Below the pieces are notes generated by a model. That model was not told where the DNA came from. It saw only the letters and a list, made by a program, of their open reading frames with translations, and searched no databases. From Paulinella micropora (Eukaryota > Cercozoa > Imbricatea > Euglyphida > Paulinellidae), in the NCBI GenBank assembly GCA_019918135.1, contig WBZZ01002673.1, positions 1 to 64,000 on the forward strand: a DNA stretch of 64,000 nucleotides, in the 5' to 3' direction. Below, one piece after another: positions 44,730 through 58,519 of the stretch. Made by a program: the position numbers and the translations under genes. The first letter of the stretch is position 1; each line of letters starts with the position of its first letter.

Positions 44730-45554
44730 CGATCCCGACGTACTACCAGATAACATGATGACTTATTCAGTAAAGCGGTTTACCACGATCGAATAATCCA
44801 TAAGGAACTTATCGAGTCCAATAAAACTACTTTAATGACAATGAAAAGTCTGTCAGAACTAAGAGTAACTGACCGACGGTAGAGATGATGTTCTAGTTAT
44901 TCTATAATGAGGATTAGGTTTAGTAATGACTGGTAAACGTAATCCGTGAAATAAAATAACCGGAAATGAATAGTTGTTATATTCTCACCCTTTACCATTC
45001 TACACACCGATCTAGAAAGGTCTAGAAATATAGTGTCACAGTAACGCCACTTATTCTGGCAATATGTAGGTAAGATTGGCATTTCACACTAGTCAGTAAA
45101 TATCCGGTGTGCAGTGTCAGGTATTCTAATCCTAACGGTCACTAGTGATATTAGAGTTCCATCAGGGAATATTAATAATGTAATGATGTAGTATCATACT
45201 ACAATACCCCCGTGAACTCAATATCACCTGGGTAAATTGAGTGTCATAGAATATGTCGAGCATTAAAATCTTCAACCTCAAAGATTTGCGAAGAATCAAC
45301 AAAATTCACCGCCTCGCCGGGCGAGCAGACGAAAGTGATCATAGCACGCAAGCTCACTACTATAAGTCCTTCTGCTTTGAAAGCAATGTTAATGAACTTC
45401 GCAAATGACTTCAAGTATTAGCTGGAGCTCCAAGTTCAGTTGCTTCATTCCACAAACGGTCCATCAAGCGGTGTTGTAGCTGGGCTCGTAACGTTCGCAA
45501 CCCCTCCATCGTAGCACTTATAACCTCTCCTTCATAGCGCTCGTAACCTCTCCT

Positions 45555-48500
45555 TCATAGCGCTCGTAACCTCTCCTTCATAGCGCTCGTAACCTCTCCT
45601 TCTGAGGTGTTACCCCCCTCCCGATTTGGGGGTTCGCTTGCGACTGCGCCCTTCTTGGCCCGTACCGGAGGGTAAGGTTCAATCGCCGGTCCATGAGAAG
45701 GAATCAAATCGTCGTCATGCTTCAAATAATCATCGAGCTTGACTGTGAATTGATCCACAAGTGCGCGGTATTGTGGTGTCGGCAGAGGCTTCGTAAACAA
45801 ATCAGCCAAGTTGTCGCTGGATGGTATGCACCGGACGATCACTCGTTTTTCACGCACTTGCTTCATGACGTAATAATGCTTGATGGCAAGATGACGGGAA
45901 CGCGGGCCACCCAGTCCGTTCGTAGACACGATGATTGAGCCGCGATTATCCTCATGAATCACCGTCGGCCGCGGGATTGGAACGTTGAGCTCACATAAGA
46001 AGCTTAGCACTGCAATAGCCGTCCTCGCGCAGTTAGATAGGGCAATAACTTCAGCGTCCATGGTCGATAAAGCCACTGTAGTTTGCCGTCGAGAATTCCG
46101 ATGAATGGGGCCGGTCAACATATGAATCTCACCATTACACGATCGCCGCGTGAAGCGGCAGTTGCCAAAATCTGAGTCGGAGTACGAATTAAACTCGAAG
46201 CTTCGCGGGTCGATGTTGGCGGGGAAAAACAAACCACGCTCCTCCCGTAAGTGTCGATAAACACGCCCAACCATAGAGTACGCGACGTCGGGTGCCTGGT
46301 GACCGAAGACGCTCAACCTATTAACAGCGAACGCGAGATGGGGCTGAGACATTGAAGCCGGCCAAATAAGCTCACCAATGAGCTTGAAAAGACTCCATTG
46401 ACGTAGGGGAGAATCAGCAGCAGCTGGGGCGGGCTCCTGCACGGTCGCCGGGGTAGGCACAGGGTTGGCATTCGCATAACCACGATCGCGCAGTAGTCCA
46501 CGAATATACGCACGTTGGTGAATTAGTAAGCCAGATTCGAATCGTTTGAACTGAAGTCCGGTGAAACCTTCACCTCCCCCATAGCCTTGCAGCGGAACTT
46601 GTGCTCGTCCAACTTGCGTTTGAGATTCTCATACTGCACAGCAAGTTTGCAAAATCGGTCTTAAGCAATAAGACCCAAGGCAGTGACGTACGACTGTCGA
46701 TAAACGCAGGTGGGAAGGATTCATCGTTGCCTGAAAGACAGAACACACATGGGTCCACAGTAGATCGGGCATAGCCAAGCTTGCGTAGAAATCGAGCCAT
46801 ATGGTCATGCCATCGCCGACCAGCTTGCGGGGACCCATATAACGCCTTCAGTACACGCCAGATAGCGTACGGGTCGTCTTGTTTTTTGAAGTCGTCTGGC
46901 GGGATTGCAACACAACGTCCACCATGTCAGCATGTATGTATGCCTGACTGAAGTCGATGACCAGAAAAAGCATACACAGTCCAACCATGATGGCGCAGAG
47001 CAGCAGAAGCGTCCGATGATGGGCCACATGCGTTGTCGTTTCGTATGGACTAAAGTGTTCATACTCATGCATGCGATTGCCAAACAGGACGAGCCTAGAT
47101 TTGTACGGTGTCTCACCGGTAGATTAATTCTGTTTTATTGCGTCCACAAAGCCAGTGTGGATCGGAGCAATGTTGGCTCGTCGAGCATCCTCTCTCGTCG
47201 CCCACTGAACACAGTTAGCCTCGTATAAACCATCAATCTCCTTCTTGCGTGCCGCCATAACGTTGCTGTCAAGCCTCTTCTGCTTTTCTGGTACCCGAAG
47301 CACATGTGTAAACAAACAGAAAGACACGTCGTCGTCTGTGTCGTCAACAGATACATTGACCTCATCGCCGTTGTTGTCGTTGTTGCAGACGTTGTCTTCG
47401 TACGCCAGCTTCACGGAATGCGATGAGTGATGAGGAGGGCGAGGCTTGCGAGACCTTTTCCCATCGATAATGTTCTGTCCTCCCACGTTCCCATCGATAT
47501 CTCTAGGTGCCTTTGGATGAGCAAGGGGAGAGCGATTGAGAGGGTGAAAGTGTACTGTGTGTACCGTGTCGTGCGTTGCAGATTGTTCTGTTGTCGCGAG
47601 GGGAGCAGACGAAACCACCGGCGACGCGTCGAAGTCACTGTTGACCCCAATCTCGTACACACTTCTGTCGTTATTGTGTTCTTCTTCCGTCTTATTAATA
47701 ACGAGTACCTCCTCGTCCTCTTGCTCCGTTTTTTGCTGCAAAATGTCACGATGTTCCCGTGAAGTTTGGCCAACTTTTTCCAATGACTGGACCGGTTGGA
47801 GTCGCGGTGGGTCGTCGAACGACCAAGGTCGCTCGTTTACGCTAGCATCTATGCCCCTAGTCGACTCATCAAATTTCACGTTCCGCACCTCGACGATCTT
47901 CCTCGTAACAGGCATGAAAATGCGATAGAGGCGTCGAAATATATTGTACCCCGTCAGTGTCCCTGGGATAGCAATAAGTCGCCCTTTCTTTGCATCCTCA
48001 ACTCGCACAAAAGCAAGACAGCCAATAGGGCGTAAGAAATCAAGAGGAAACGAACGTCGAAGTGTAACCTCACAACATAACCATTCTAGTTGCCCACTCT
48101 GCCAGACACATCTCCTCCCAAAAATAGTCAGGCAGTTTCGCATCTAGCAGCAAAGCAGTAGCACGACCCCCATTCGTACGCCATTGTCTTTCTGCTTTGG
48201 GATTCGCTGTAGGTTAGTTACGTGGCGTTGTCTTCGGTATGATGCCTTTCGTCCCGCAGAACGCCTTGAACAGGTTAGACACGAATTCACCATCAGTACG
48301 AATTTGCTTGACCCTTTTGTTTGTCTGAGTTTCGAAGAACGCAACAGACATCTCTATTACTGACTGATATCGCACTGACTCTCTTGTAGGCTGATAGACA
48401 ATGAATCCAAACGATCCCTTCGTTTCACTGATGCCAAGTTGGTAGCGGTTCCCTTGAAGCGACTTGACGGGCCAAGGTCCCCTAAAGTCAACATGTAATG

Positions 48501-49393
48501 ACTCGCCAAGTTCGAACTCGTTGTCAATCTGTTGGTTCCCTTTGAAGTATGCATTCCTTGTCGCCTTTGCTTGCAGACACGGGGCACACTGGGTCGGTAG
48601 CTTCGTTCGCCAGTTGATTCCGGTAACAGTCCTGTTTGCCTTCTTTGCCAATAAGTCCATGACTTCGACGTTGCCGTGCGCAGTCATCCTGTGCCAAGTC
48701 ATAGCAGGCACTGGGGCCTTTGTAGCATTGGGATTTACCGAAAATATAACCATCGGTTTGTCTTTGTCGCGCATAGAAGGCTGAAACCCGTTGCAATCCA
48801 ATGGCACGTCGCCCTCTTCGTCCAATCTGTATAGCTTGTTCGACATCATACGAGAGCGACAAAGGACCAAAGCAGGGTCGATGTGTAGAGGAGAGCGTAG
48901 CACCACTGCTTGATTGTTTTGAAATACCGTTGCGTAGCCGAAGTCGTAATCTAACACGCCAGGCGAAATGATATTATATGGTGTCTTAGGAAACACAAGA
49001 GCGTCCTTGAAGTCGAAGCCAGTTGCGTCCCCACCACCGTCAAGTACAGAGCTTCATGTAGAACTTCATGACTCTTGTTGCGAGCAGCTAAGAGTCTCCC
49101 CCTCACTTTGTCAGTGAACACTAATTTTCTTCCCTTGCCCACTTTTATGGCTCATGCGTACTTCTGTTCCTCCAGACAAACCGAGTCGCTCTTTACATAC
49201 TCACCCCCATAGGCCATGATGACAGTCCTAGGGCAGCCGATCCACCGTCTGCCCATCCGCTTGGAAATCTTGGGGACCGCCACAACGTAAAAACCCCTCC
49301 CGTCCTGGATGTCGACCAGGGACAAAAATCCCGCATCGAAACACACAGCGCAACGCACCATTTTTTCTTCCTGCGCTTCGTGAGCTTTCTCAT
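45555..49393 (-). mobile_element. Copia element B, copy 2
   Basis: Same parts as copy 1: RNase H 45555-46460, RT pieces 46513-47116, integrase C-terminus and linker 47124-48143, integrase core 48214-48996. Essentially identical to copy 1. Confidence 0.85.
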
Positions 49394-49554
49394 ACTTTAT
49401 TGAAATTTTGGTGGCTGCAGCTAATAAAGCCTAGGAACAACACCCCCCCCCCCCCGGGGACACACACACACCAAGTACATCAATCGATAACTATATTAAT
49501 AAACACACCATACACACACACCATACTCATTCTGGTGACCATGATTGATTAGTA

Positions 49555-50865
49555 TTAGTAATATCTATTTACAACGTAAAAAATGTCCCCAGAAGGGGAC
49601 TCTCGCCAATTGTGTTTGGTGACTGCGCAACTGGACGGGCAGCGCCCAGACAAATTGAACGCTTGGTTGTGACTGGCATCCTGACCAACTAGGAAGGCCT
49701 GGGCAACACGGGGCACCTTGTACATGCATCTATCGCTGAGAACTGCCCTTGCGGGTCCGCCATACGTTTGATGTGCTCGTTCTATTTTAGCGACCGCCTG
49801 TTTCTCCCCTTTCGGAGCCTCTAGGAGGACCGGTTGATTTGCATCAATCCAGGTCTGAAACTCCTTGTACTTTCCGTATTCCTGGTCACAAGTAAGGAAT
49901 TTCACTTTCCTTCCTGTATGCCGTTCAAAGAAGGCAACGGCCTTAAGGAAGCACGTGAAAAACTCGTTATTGTGCCTCAGGTAATAATCTAACTCAAATC
50001 CGGACGCGAGACATTTGACAGTGAACTTATACTTCTTTCCGTACCACGATGTGGTGTTCCACCAACCCTGGGTGTCCATTGATATGTGAACCCCAGGGTG
50101 GCGTTCTACCACGTGGTGATTGTCTCTGAAATGAGGTATTTTCTTTATTTCATTCCTTAGACACCACTCACACCTCATTATGCGTTCCCTCCACTCCTTC
50201 CCCACTATCTTTACTCCTATATAGTTAGCCATTCGCTCCATGGCTTTTACCCTTCTGCGCTTACACATACGATGAAACACAATCGCATGTATGTTTTCGT
50301 GATAGTGAGGACGAACGACAGGACATAAAACCTTACTGTCCGATGCTTTATCCTCTTTTCCCTCAGCTCTCTCACCTCTCTCAGAATCTATCTCAGTAGA
50401 GTAAGGTATGTATTACTAGGTACATCACCGCCAACCACAGATGCATGGAGACAACAAACAGTATATGTTATGATAAGTAGGTAGGTTGGTCATATGACAG
50501 AGATAAGAGAATTGGCGTCAAGCTTGTCCCCCGAATCCGACGTGTCATCATCGTCGGGCCCGGGAGTCTCGCTCGTTTGAAACATAGTGGTAGGGCAGTC
50601 TGTGGGCTCGTACCATTCATTGGGATTGAGTGGTGGAGTGCCTGGGGAATCGAACACCGTTAAGAGGTTCGGGAGTGCTCTCCCTCTAGCCACAATCTGA
50701 TCTTCCCTGTGAGAATGGGCTTTTTGAGCTCTATAACTTGATTGTTCTGATGTACGACGGCAAAACCCTTACGTACCCATGCCGAGGTGGCAACTAACCC
50801 GTACTTTGGGTGTGGATTGTAAGTGGTGTGTGCATCGAGGACACTTACTTCCTCCCCATGAGCCC
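49555..50865 (-). mobile_element. Copia element C, copy 2
   Basis: Integrase 49555-50280, acidic stretch 50490-50693, end of protease above that; as copy 1. Confidence 0.65.
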
Positions 50866-50990
50866 CTGACCTTTATATTAATACTTTACTGGAACGGTAT
50901 TGAAGACCGGAGCACTTTGTGACTTGCTTGGTTTGGCAAATCTGAAATACTTTACTAAACACAGATTGAGGTACAAAACAGGCGCGAACT

Positions 50991-51158
50991 AAGAGCGCGT
51001 GTCTTGACCTGATTGCTACAATTGACCTAATCAGTCTAATCATAATAACTCAAGTCCATTGACCAAATAATTAAATTCTAGGTCCTCAATTGTGAAAAAT
51101 AGAGGGCTATTGAATTACATTACCAATTCTAATCTAACAAAGAAGTTGGTATAAAGCT
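50991..51158 (-). repeat. LTR-like inverted-repeat arm, right, copy 2
   Basis: Reverse-complement partner of 44550-44729. Confidence 0.8.
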
Positions 51159-51239
51159 CCCCCTAATTCATTAGGACGTCACAATACAATCTAATTGCAA
51201 TACTACTGTCTTCTCTGTCTCATACTCATGTAGCAAGAG

Positions 51240-53758
51240 TCAAACAGAGTGTCCTGTTAACCGATCAGCTCCACGCTTGAATACTGAAGGGCTGGTGATC
51301 TTCTTTGACAGTATGTCAGCCCTGTTCTCCTCGGATGGCACCCACTTGACCATCACCTCCCCCTTCCGTATCGCCTCAATGAGATGATAATGCCTGAGCG
51401 CAATGTGCCTGAGCCGCTTTGCAAACACCGAGTTGGGCGCCGTGCTGACTGTCGCTTGGTTGTCCACCCTGAGTATCGGCACCTCATCGAGCTCCTTCTT
51501 GAGTGGGTTACCTTCCGACCATGGCAAAGACCGCAACACATTTCTCATTGCTTCCAAGTCATGCAAGACTTCAGACGCCGCATATGTTTCGCTCTCTTGC
51601 GTTCCCGTTGCTAAATGCTTCTGGGTTGTCGACCTAACCGACACCGGGCCTCCAGCCAAAAACACCGTAGGCTACCCCACCCGTCTTCGAGTACGTCTTT
51701 TCACCATTCCCGAGCGACGAGTCAGATTCCGCCTCCAACCTTCTATTACCATTCGATGCAAACCTGACGCCCCTGTTCCTCACGTACACAAAGTAACGCA
51801 ACAGCTGCTCCGCTCCGCAGTAGTCGAACTTTTCTCTGCTAGCCTGATGCTCAGCAATCGACGCAATCGCCGCCACCGCTTCTGGTACGCTTGCCTTTAG
51901 ATAAATAAAGCTCCCCACAATCTCTTGCGGGTCATACTCAACCAAAGCCGGCACCATCTTCGACCCTTCCGGCAGCCAAGGCGTCTTAGCTGGCATCCAC
52001 TGGCGTCCATCGTTCCTCTTGAATCGCTGCAGCAGCGTGTCGATATACTGCCTCTGAAATAGAGTGATTGAGTACACTCCATTGACCCTCTTACACTCGA
52101 ACTCAATTGAAAGAAACTCTTTCACCAGCCCAAGGTCTTTGACATTCCCCCACTCACTGTTAAGCTCTTTTACATAATTTTCCCTGCTGCCCTTTGAAGC
52201 CGCAGCGTGAATGCTGTCATCCACGTGATACGTGAGCACCTCTGTCTTGTCAGTCTCCTCATCGACCCTCGCAAACACCACCGGCTCCACTATGCTCTGC
52301 TGGAAGCCCAGCTTCTTCTGCGTCGGGACCACCCTGTCGTTCCAATAAACATGACCAGATGGCTTAAGACCGTTTACGCCCCCTACTGCCTCCCACACCG
52401 TATTAGGAGGCGCGAGGACGCAACCATACCGGGATACGGAGCTTGACGTTCGGAAAAGCACTCTCCTCATCGATACTGAAAATGTCCATGTCCTGCAAGA
52501 CTGCCAGAGCACACGTCAGTCAGACCATTTCTACTCTGCATGTTGGCAGATCAACCTTGTCATACTGCCATGACGGTTGCAAGAACCCTATGCCAGCTAT
52601 TCTTGACTTTCTTTCCACCATTGGACCATCAGCTGTCTCTCTTTTCTCAAAGTCAAAAAATCTCGTCGGCACAAGAGGCTCCCCCGGAGGCTTTTCAGAG
52701 ATGTGTCTCTCCACTATTGCACCAAGCTTCAGGTGTTTGTCTATGTCCGCAAACCTAGATTCATTGAACCTGCCAGACGCAGTATGGTCACCAGAAATGC
52801 CCCTGATCTGAAGTTACCCGGCTTCGTTCTCTCTCTGTTGCGAGGCTGAGAGACTATGCTGGTGGCGGTTATAGCTGCCCCATCCCATGAAACCGGCACA
52901 CCATTCTTATTTCTCTTGTTTTCCACTCTGGGGGCAACAGGGTTAGCAGAGCTCCTCTTGTTTTCAGCTCTGCCTGCACCCCCCTGAGCAACAGACACAT
53001 GACACTCGTTGGGCAGCTCATCCTCCCCCTTAACCAACCTGACAAGTCCAGCAACTCCACCATCGACACCCTGGTCCGTCGCTTCTGTCGGCAACGCACT
53101 GGTTTCCGTATCTTTCACTTCCCGCTCCGGCTCGCCGACTTCGTCTGCCAGACGTTGGATCACAAGCCACTCGTCGTCGGTAAAAAATTTTCCTGGATTT
53201 TTTTCCACTTTTTTCCCGTGCTATGTTGGTGCTGTGAAACAGATGTTGAGATGACGCTGCCATTCTGCTTCCTGGGTACAGTGTTGGCCACCCGTGCGTT
53301 ATGTAGTCCCTCACCATAATGTCTGCCGTAACTTTGATCTTCCTGTCGTAAAAACTCCAGACCACATACGCAGACTGCTCCACGTTGACGCCCATAAACA
53401 CTCCTGGCTCCCCCCTCTTCTTCTTCGTTTTTATTGAGAGAACAATTTTTACAATCGGACTCAAGGATCGTTCACGTGAAAAGTATAGCTATTAAGTCAT
53501 ATCTTTATCTAAGGTGGAAACCTAGTTATTAAATCGAGCGTATTAATTGAAAGTATTAATATTAGGTCGCTTGGTATTAATCTTATTAATATTAATGTTT
53601 ATGTTTAGATATGTTGCGTAATATGTAGCTTAAGTATTCATGTTATTAATATTAATGTTTATGTTTGCATCAGTAGTAATATACTAGAATGATCGGAGTG
53701 AGTGAAAATTAGTAGTTCAGTGAATATGTCTGGACAGTAGTATGAGAAGGGAGAGGGG

Positions 53759-53789
<31 letters not shown>

Positions 53790-56700
53790 AGAGAGAGAGA
53801 GAGAGAGAGAGAGAAAAGAGAGGGGCAAGTGAAGGAGTGGTTTGTTGGTGTGGTTGGGAGACCATATTCGTTGGACGGAGTCCTCTCATGCCCCTTTTTT
53901 CCTTCTTTGTAGATCACACACAGGCAGCCAAAAAGATGCAGCACGGAGTAGTGAGGGGGGGGGGGTCTTCCATAGAATGTCTCGTGCCTCGATAGCTTTG
54001 TCCCTGCCCTTCCTTGTATGTTTAGTAGGAACGTAGCATAGTTAACTGCCAGCGGCAGGAAGTAAACCGGCACTGATCGTGCAACCAGAAGTGTAGTTGC
54101 CAAGTTAAAAACCACCTTGATTCCCGCCTCAGCATATGCATCCTTGTTCGGATCATCTCGCACAGGCAGATGTCGCTCCACTCCCGTCTTTTTCAGATGT
54201 TCCTTGATGCCTGTTGCAATCCATTCTTTATCTGTTTGAAACTTTTTCATCTTATTTCCAGTCTGCGTCTCAGACCACGCCTGCAATTGTTTCACTTGCT
54301 CCAAGGTTGCATTCTGATCTCGTGTTTTACACCAATAATTGCGTAGCAATCCCGTAACATTATCCACAAACACGTTGCAGTAGGGAGTATCCCGTACATG
54401 GTGAACAAGATCCTCCCTGTTCCATCCCCACTCCAGTCTTCCCCAGCCTTCTCGCACACTGTCAGGGACGCCCCCACGTAGTTGGAATGCTTTCGCATCT
54501 TCGTTGTCATACATGAAGTACATGCATGATTCTCGACAGATCCTTTTCCCCTTAACGTGATGTTGTTCATTTTCATGAATTGTCTCGCCATAGTAGCCCC
54601 AAAGTGAAGCACGTCATGTAGCTTCCCAGCATCCACAGTCGCAGCAGGGTCCATTGTAGTCGTCCAGAAAGCAGATTGGTAGCGTAGTGGATGCGATTTG
54701 CTTTCATCTTTTGCCTCCGGTGTCTGCACAGTTCTAAACTTATACTGACAGGCATCCTGATCAAAATCGCCGACCAATATCTTGTCACTGGGTCGCGTCA
54801 ATTTCTTTTTTTGTAACGAAGAAACCGCCGCCTTGCATCACAATGCCGTATCCTTGTTTTTGTAGCTGCCCTGCCGAGAAGAGCACCCTATCCAACGTTT
54901 CGATGCAATAGGCCTCCTCCATCTTCACTTGTTGAGGCTTTCCTTCCCCCGACATTCCGACAAACTCCATCTTCCCCGTTACCTTTGCCTTCGTAGGTCC
55001 ATCTATTCCTCTTAGGTCCAGCCCCTCGTCAGCTTTGTCTTGCAACATTGACGCGTTCGGAACCAAGTGTTTCGATGAGCCACTATCAAGGTAGATCGCC
55101 CTTTCATCTTGCTCTTCACCTCTAACCGCCATCATGCTTGAATTCACCGTTACACTTAGAGCGATATAGGTAAAATAGGTAATTGTCCTTGGGGTGGGCC
55201 GGTATGACTAAATACTATTATTAATAAACTTGATTGCCCATTGCTCCCCCCTATTTAGGAATAACGGCCCGATCTACCTTATGATACTACCCTCGCAGAT
55301 ATGGTGGTAAATATATGTAGCCATGTTCAGAAATTAACGGAGCCGTCACAGTCCTATCGACTAAATGCACTAACTCTATACAATACTAACTTTGTATCTC
55401 GTTCACCAACTTACCTTATTGTAAGATGACGCAGTAGTCAAAAAGTCCAGTTGTAGCGCCGCTCACCGCGCGGGCTCCCCCGCTCCCTTGCTTCCTTGCC
55501 TTCTGGTAGCCTCCCGAGTCCTTTAGCTTCCCGGCTCCCAGCCGCCTACTTGACGCCGCTTGAATCTGCCGCCCGGGTCGTAGAACCACATTGGCGCCGC
55601 GCGCTCCATCCATCGTCGCTACGAGCCCAAGCCTGAGCTATGGTCGCTGTAGCTGTCGCTGTCCGCCCCACGGCCGCGCCCTTCACCTTGATCGTCGTTG
55701 GTCTCACCCGCCTGTTTCCCCGCCTTCGCGGAACACCTTTTCCCCTTGACTGAGCTTAACTTATTCGCCCCGCTCGCTACCTTCCCTTTCTTTTTCTTAT
55801 TTCTGCGACTTGCGCTCTTCGCCTTTTATGTCTTTTTCTTCTCAACTAACGGTTTGAGTGGGCTATCTTCGTTTTGCTCCCCCATCCCTGAGACTTCCTT
55901 CTCTCTCTCTCTCTTTCCTGATCTGTATGCAGCCCGCAAAATTGCCCTCTCAACAGACCATAAGCTGCCTCTCGCAACAACACATTCTCACTCTCCATGT
56001 CATCAGTGCACACAAAACATTGCTGCTCACCTGACACTCGCCCCTCACATAGACGATAGATGAATCTCTCTTGTACTACCTGCACTTTACCCATGTGTGC
56101 CCTCTCCTTGACCATGCCTGCTCTCTCTCGCGATCGTAACCATCTCTCCGCCTTTCTGGGCGTCATCAACACTTCGTCATCTGTGTCAGAGGTGTCTGAC
56201 TCACTCACCCTACCTAACTTTCCATGTGCCCTTTTTGCTCTCTTCTCCTTCTCTCTTGGTTCTTCCTTCTCACCTGGCTCTTCTCTCGCCTTCTTCATCT
56301 TTTCATATTCACGTAGTCTGTGCTCACCCCCACACATCCTGCACTCCTTCTCACATGCTGATAACACATGCCCCTCCATGTTACAATTGAAACATTTCTC
56401 TTTCTTCAACATCTTCTTTCTCGTTCCTGCTCCTTTCCCTCCCCCTTTATTGTTAGTGGTGGTGTATTTAAACCTACAGTTAGATCTATCACAGCTGCCT
56501 GACTGTTCAAACATGTAGCACACCCCAGGCACACTACGCATAGTGACTGACCCCTCTGTGTGAGCAAAACGACACTCATCCCCCACTTGCATCCACTCTC
56601 TCTCTCTCTCTCTGAAACCAAAAACACACACCTCTCTGCCCTTCCTCTCTTTTGTTGGCATCTTTCCCTGCGCGTGCTTTTTCTTTCTTCATCTTCTTCT

Positions 56701-57809
56701 CTCTTTCTTTATTTCTGTCTCTTTCCAATGCTTTTTCTTCCAACTCCTACCACCAATCCTCAAAAGACCATGCATGCTGCTTCTTATTCATCTTCAGCGT
56801 GCTCATCCATTTCTTTATTTCTGTCTCTTTCCAATGCTTTTTCTTCCAACTCCTCCCACCAATCCTCAAAAGACCATGCATGCTGCTTCTTATTCATCTT
56901 CAGCGTGCTCATCCATTTCTTTATTTCTGTCTCTTTCCAATGCTTTTTCTTCCAACTCCTCCCACCAATCCTCAAAAGACCATGCATGCTGCTTCTTATT
57001 CATCTTCAGCGTGCTCATCCATCCTCCCCAATCCTTTCTCACCCCCTCTGACGCATACTTAGGGTTTTGTAAGGCATTGGTGATTATTGTTTCCATTGTT
57101 CTGTGGGGTGTTTTATGGCATACTGCCTTTAGCTCTTCATCTAACGCAACAAACGCATCAAAGTGCGGAGCATAATCACACCCCTCATCAAATGTCCATG
57201 CATTCATCGCATTTATTTTGTCTTGCACATCTTCCTCACTCACCTTACCAAACCTTTTGGTTAGTCTTTCCCACACAATGTGCAAGTTCTGACCAAAGTC
57301 TGGTGAGGTGTCTCTCACCAAATCTGCCACACTCCTCTTTGTTTTACCTACTAGCTTATCAAACACAAACGAAAAAGCTTCCTCTCTCTGTCTTTTCATC
57401 TCATTCTCCAAACTCTCCTCATATGCTACTATCATTCTGTCTTCCTTCTCTTTTTCCTCTACTTGCTTGTTGCTCTTCGTCCTGATTGTTGTCGTTGCTG
57501 GTGTGGAATAAGTAGGTGAAAGCTCACTTCCCACTCTCCCTCTCTCCTCCACCTGCTCTTTTCCTCCCTTTTGCTCACTCTTACCCTATCTCCCCCTAAA
57601 GTAGGCTGCCTTTCTGTCTCAGTAAAATAAGAGGTAAGGTTTTCTTTGTCTGTAACAGTTTCTGATTCTGAGTCTAACTCAGCTTCCTCTTCCTCCTCTC
57701 TCAACCCTTCTTTACTCTCTCTCTCTCTTGCTGCTTGCTTTCCTGCTCTCTCTCTCTCCCCACCGCCACATGTAATTGGGGACTTGCTTTCCTTTGCTAT
57801 GCAACGCAC
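51240..57809 (-). mobile_element. Copia element A, across the unit 2/unit 3 junction
   Basis: Same architecture as 32976-39543: gag 57809-55846, protease 55147-54785, integrase 54801-53659 and tail 53464-53030, RT 52714-51634, RNase H 51665-51240. The junction at 55138 lies inside the open protease frame. Broken like the other copy. Confidence 0.88.
56704..57021. repeat. 106-bp minisatellite in gag, three units
   Basis: Three tandem 106-bp units, as in copy 2. Confidence 0.95.
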
Positions 57810-58519
57810 TTACATTACTCTCATGAACTAACATAATGTGTTCTTCTGGGATCTTGAGTGCCCCTTTGAGTCTTTTGGCCCCTAATGCCAAACTATTTCC
57901 CTCTGAAATTGCTTGAACGGGGTTCTCCCGTCATGTTGTCCTTTTCCCGTCCTGTTGACTTTGTTTTTGTCCGTGCCTCTTAGAGTGCTAAAACTCATTA
58001 CGAGGTATTGCTGACTTGTTCTTTGAGTTTGTTTTAGTAGCCACAGTGCAGCAGACCAGATTGTGTGCTATACAATACAAGTTATATCTACAATACAATA
58101 CTAATACATACATACAATACATAATACATACAATACATACATACAATACCTACAAAATTTCCTACATGCAATACATACAATACATACATACAATACATCC
58201 ATACAATACATACGTGCAATAATATACAATACTAATACATACATACAATACATACATACAATACATATACAATACATACAATACATAGATTGCCACTTTG
58301 TGGCTTATTCTACTCGGTTTATTCCTATGTGGCTGCCACTGGCTGGGCCCCACTTGTCTAAACATCAAAAACAGCAGAATACGTATCAGTCCGTTTGATA
58401 AAAAATGCCAATTTTCCCACCGTTTTTGGCGTGCTTTTTTGCAGCAAACATTCACCTCCTAGGATCAAAAATTCAACTACTAGAACTACACTACAACTTG
58501 AAATAAAAAGTGACGCAGC

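Larger units (their letters stand above)
36872..55137 (+). repeat. 18.2-kb tandem unit, copy 2
   Basis: 18,266 bp. Aligns to copy 1 throughout; differences seen are mostly one-base length changes in homopolymer runs plus one extra 106-bp minisatellite unit. Confidence 0.97.
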
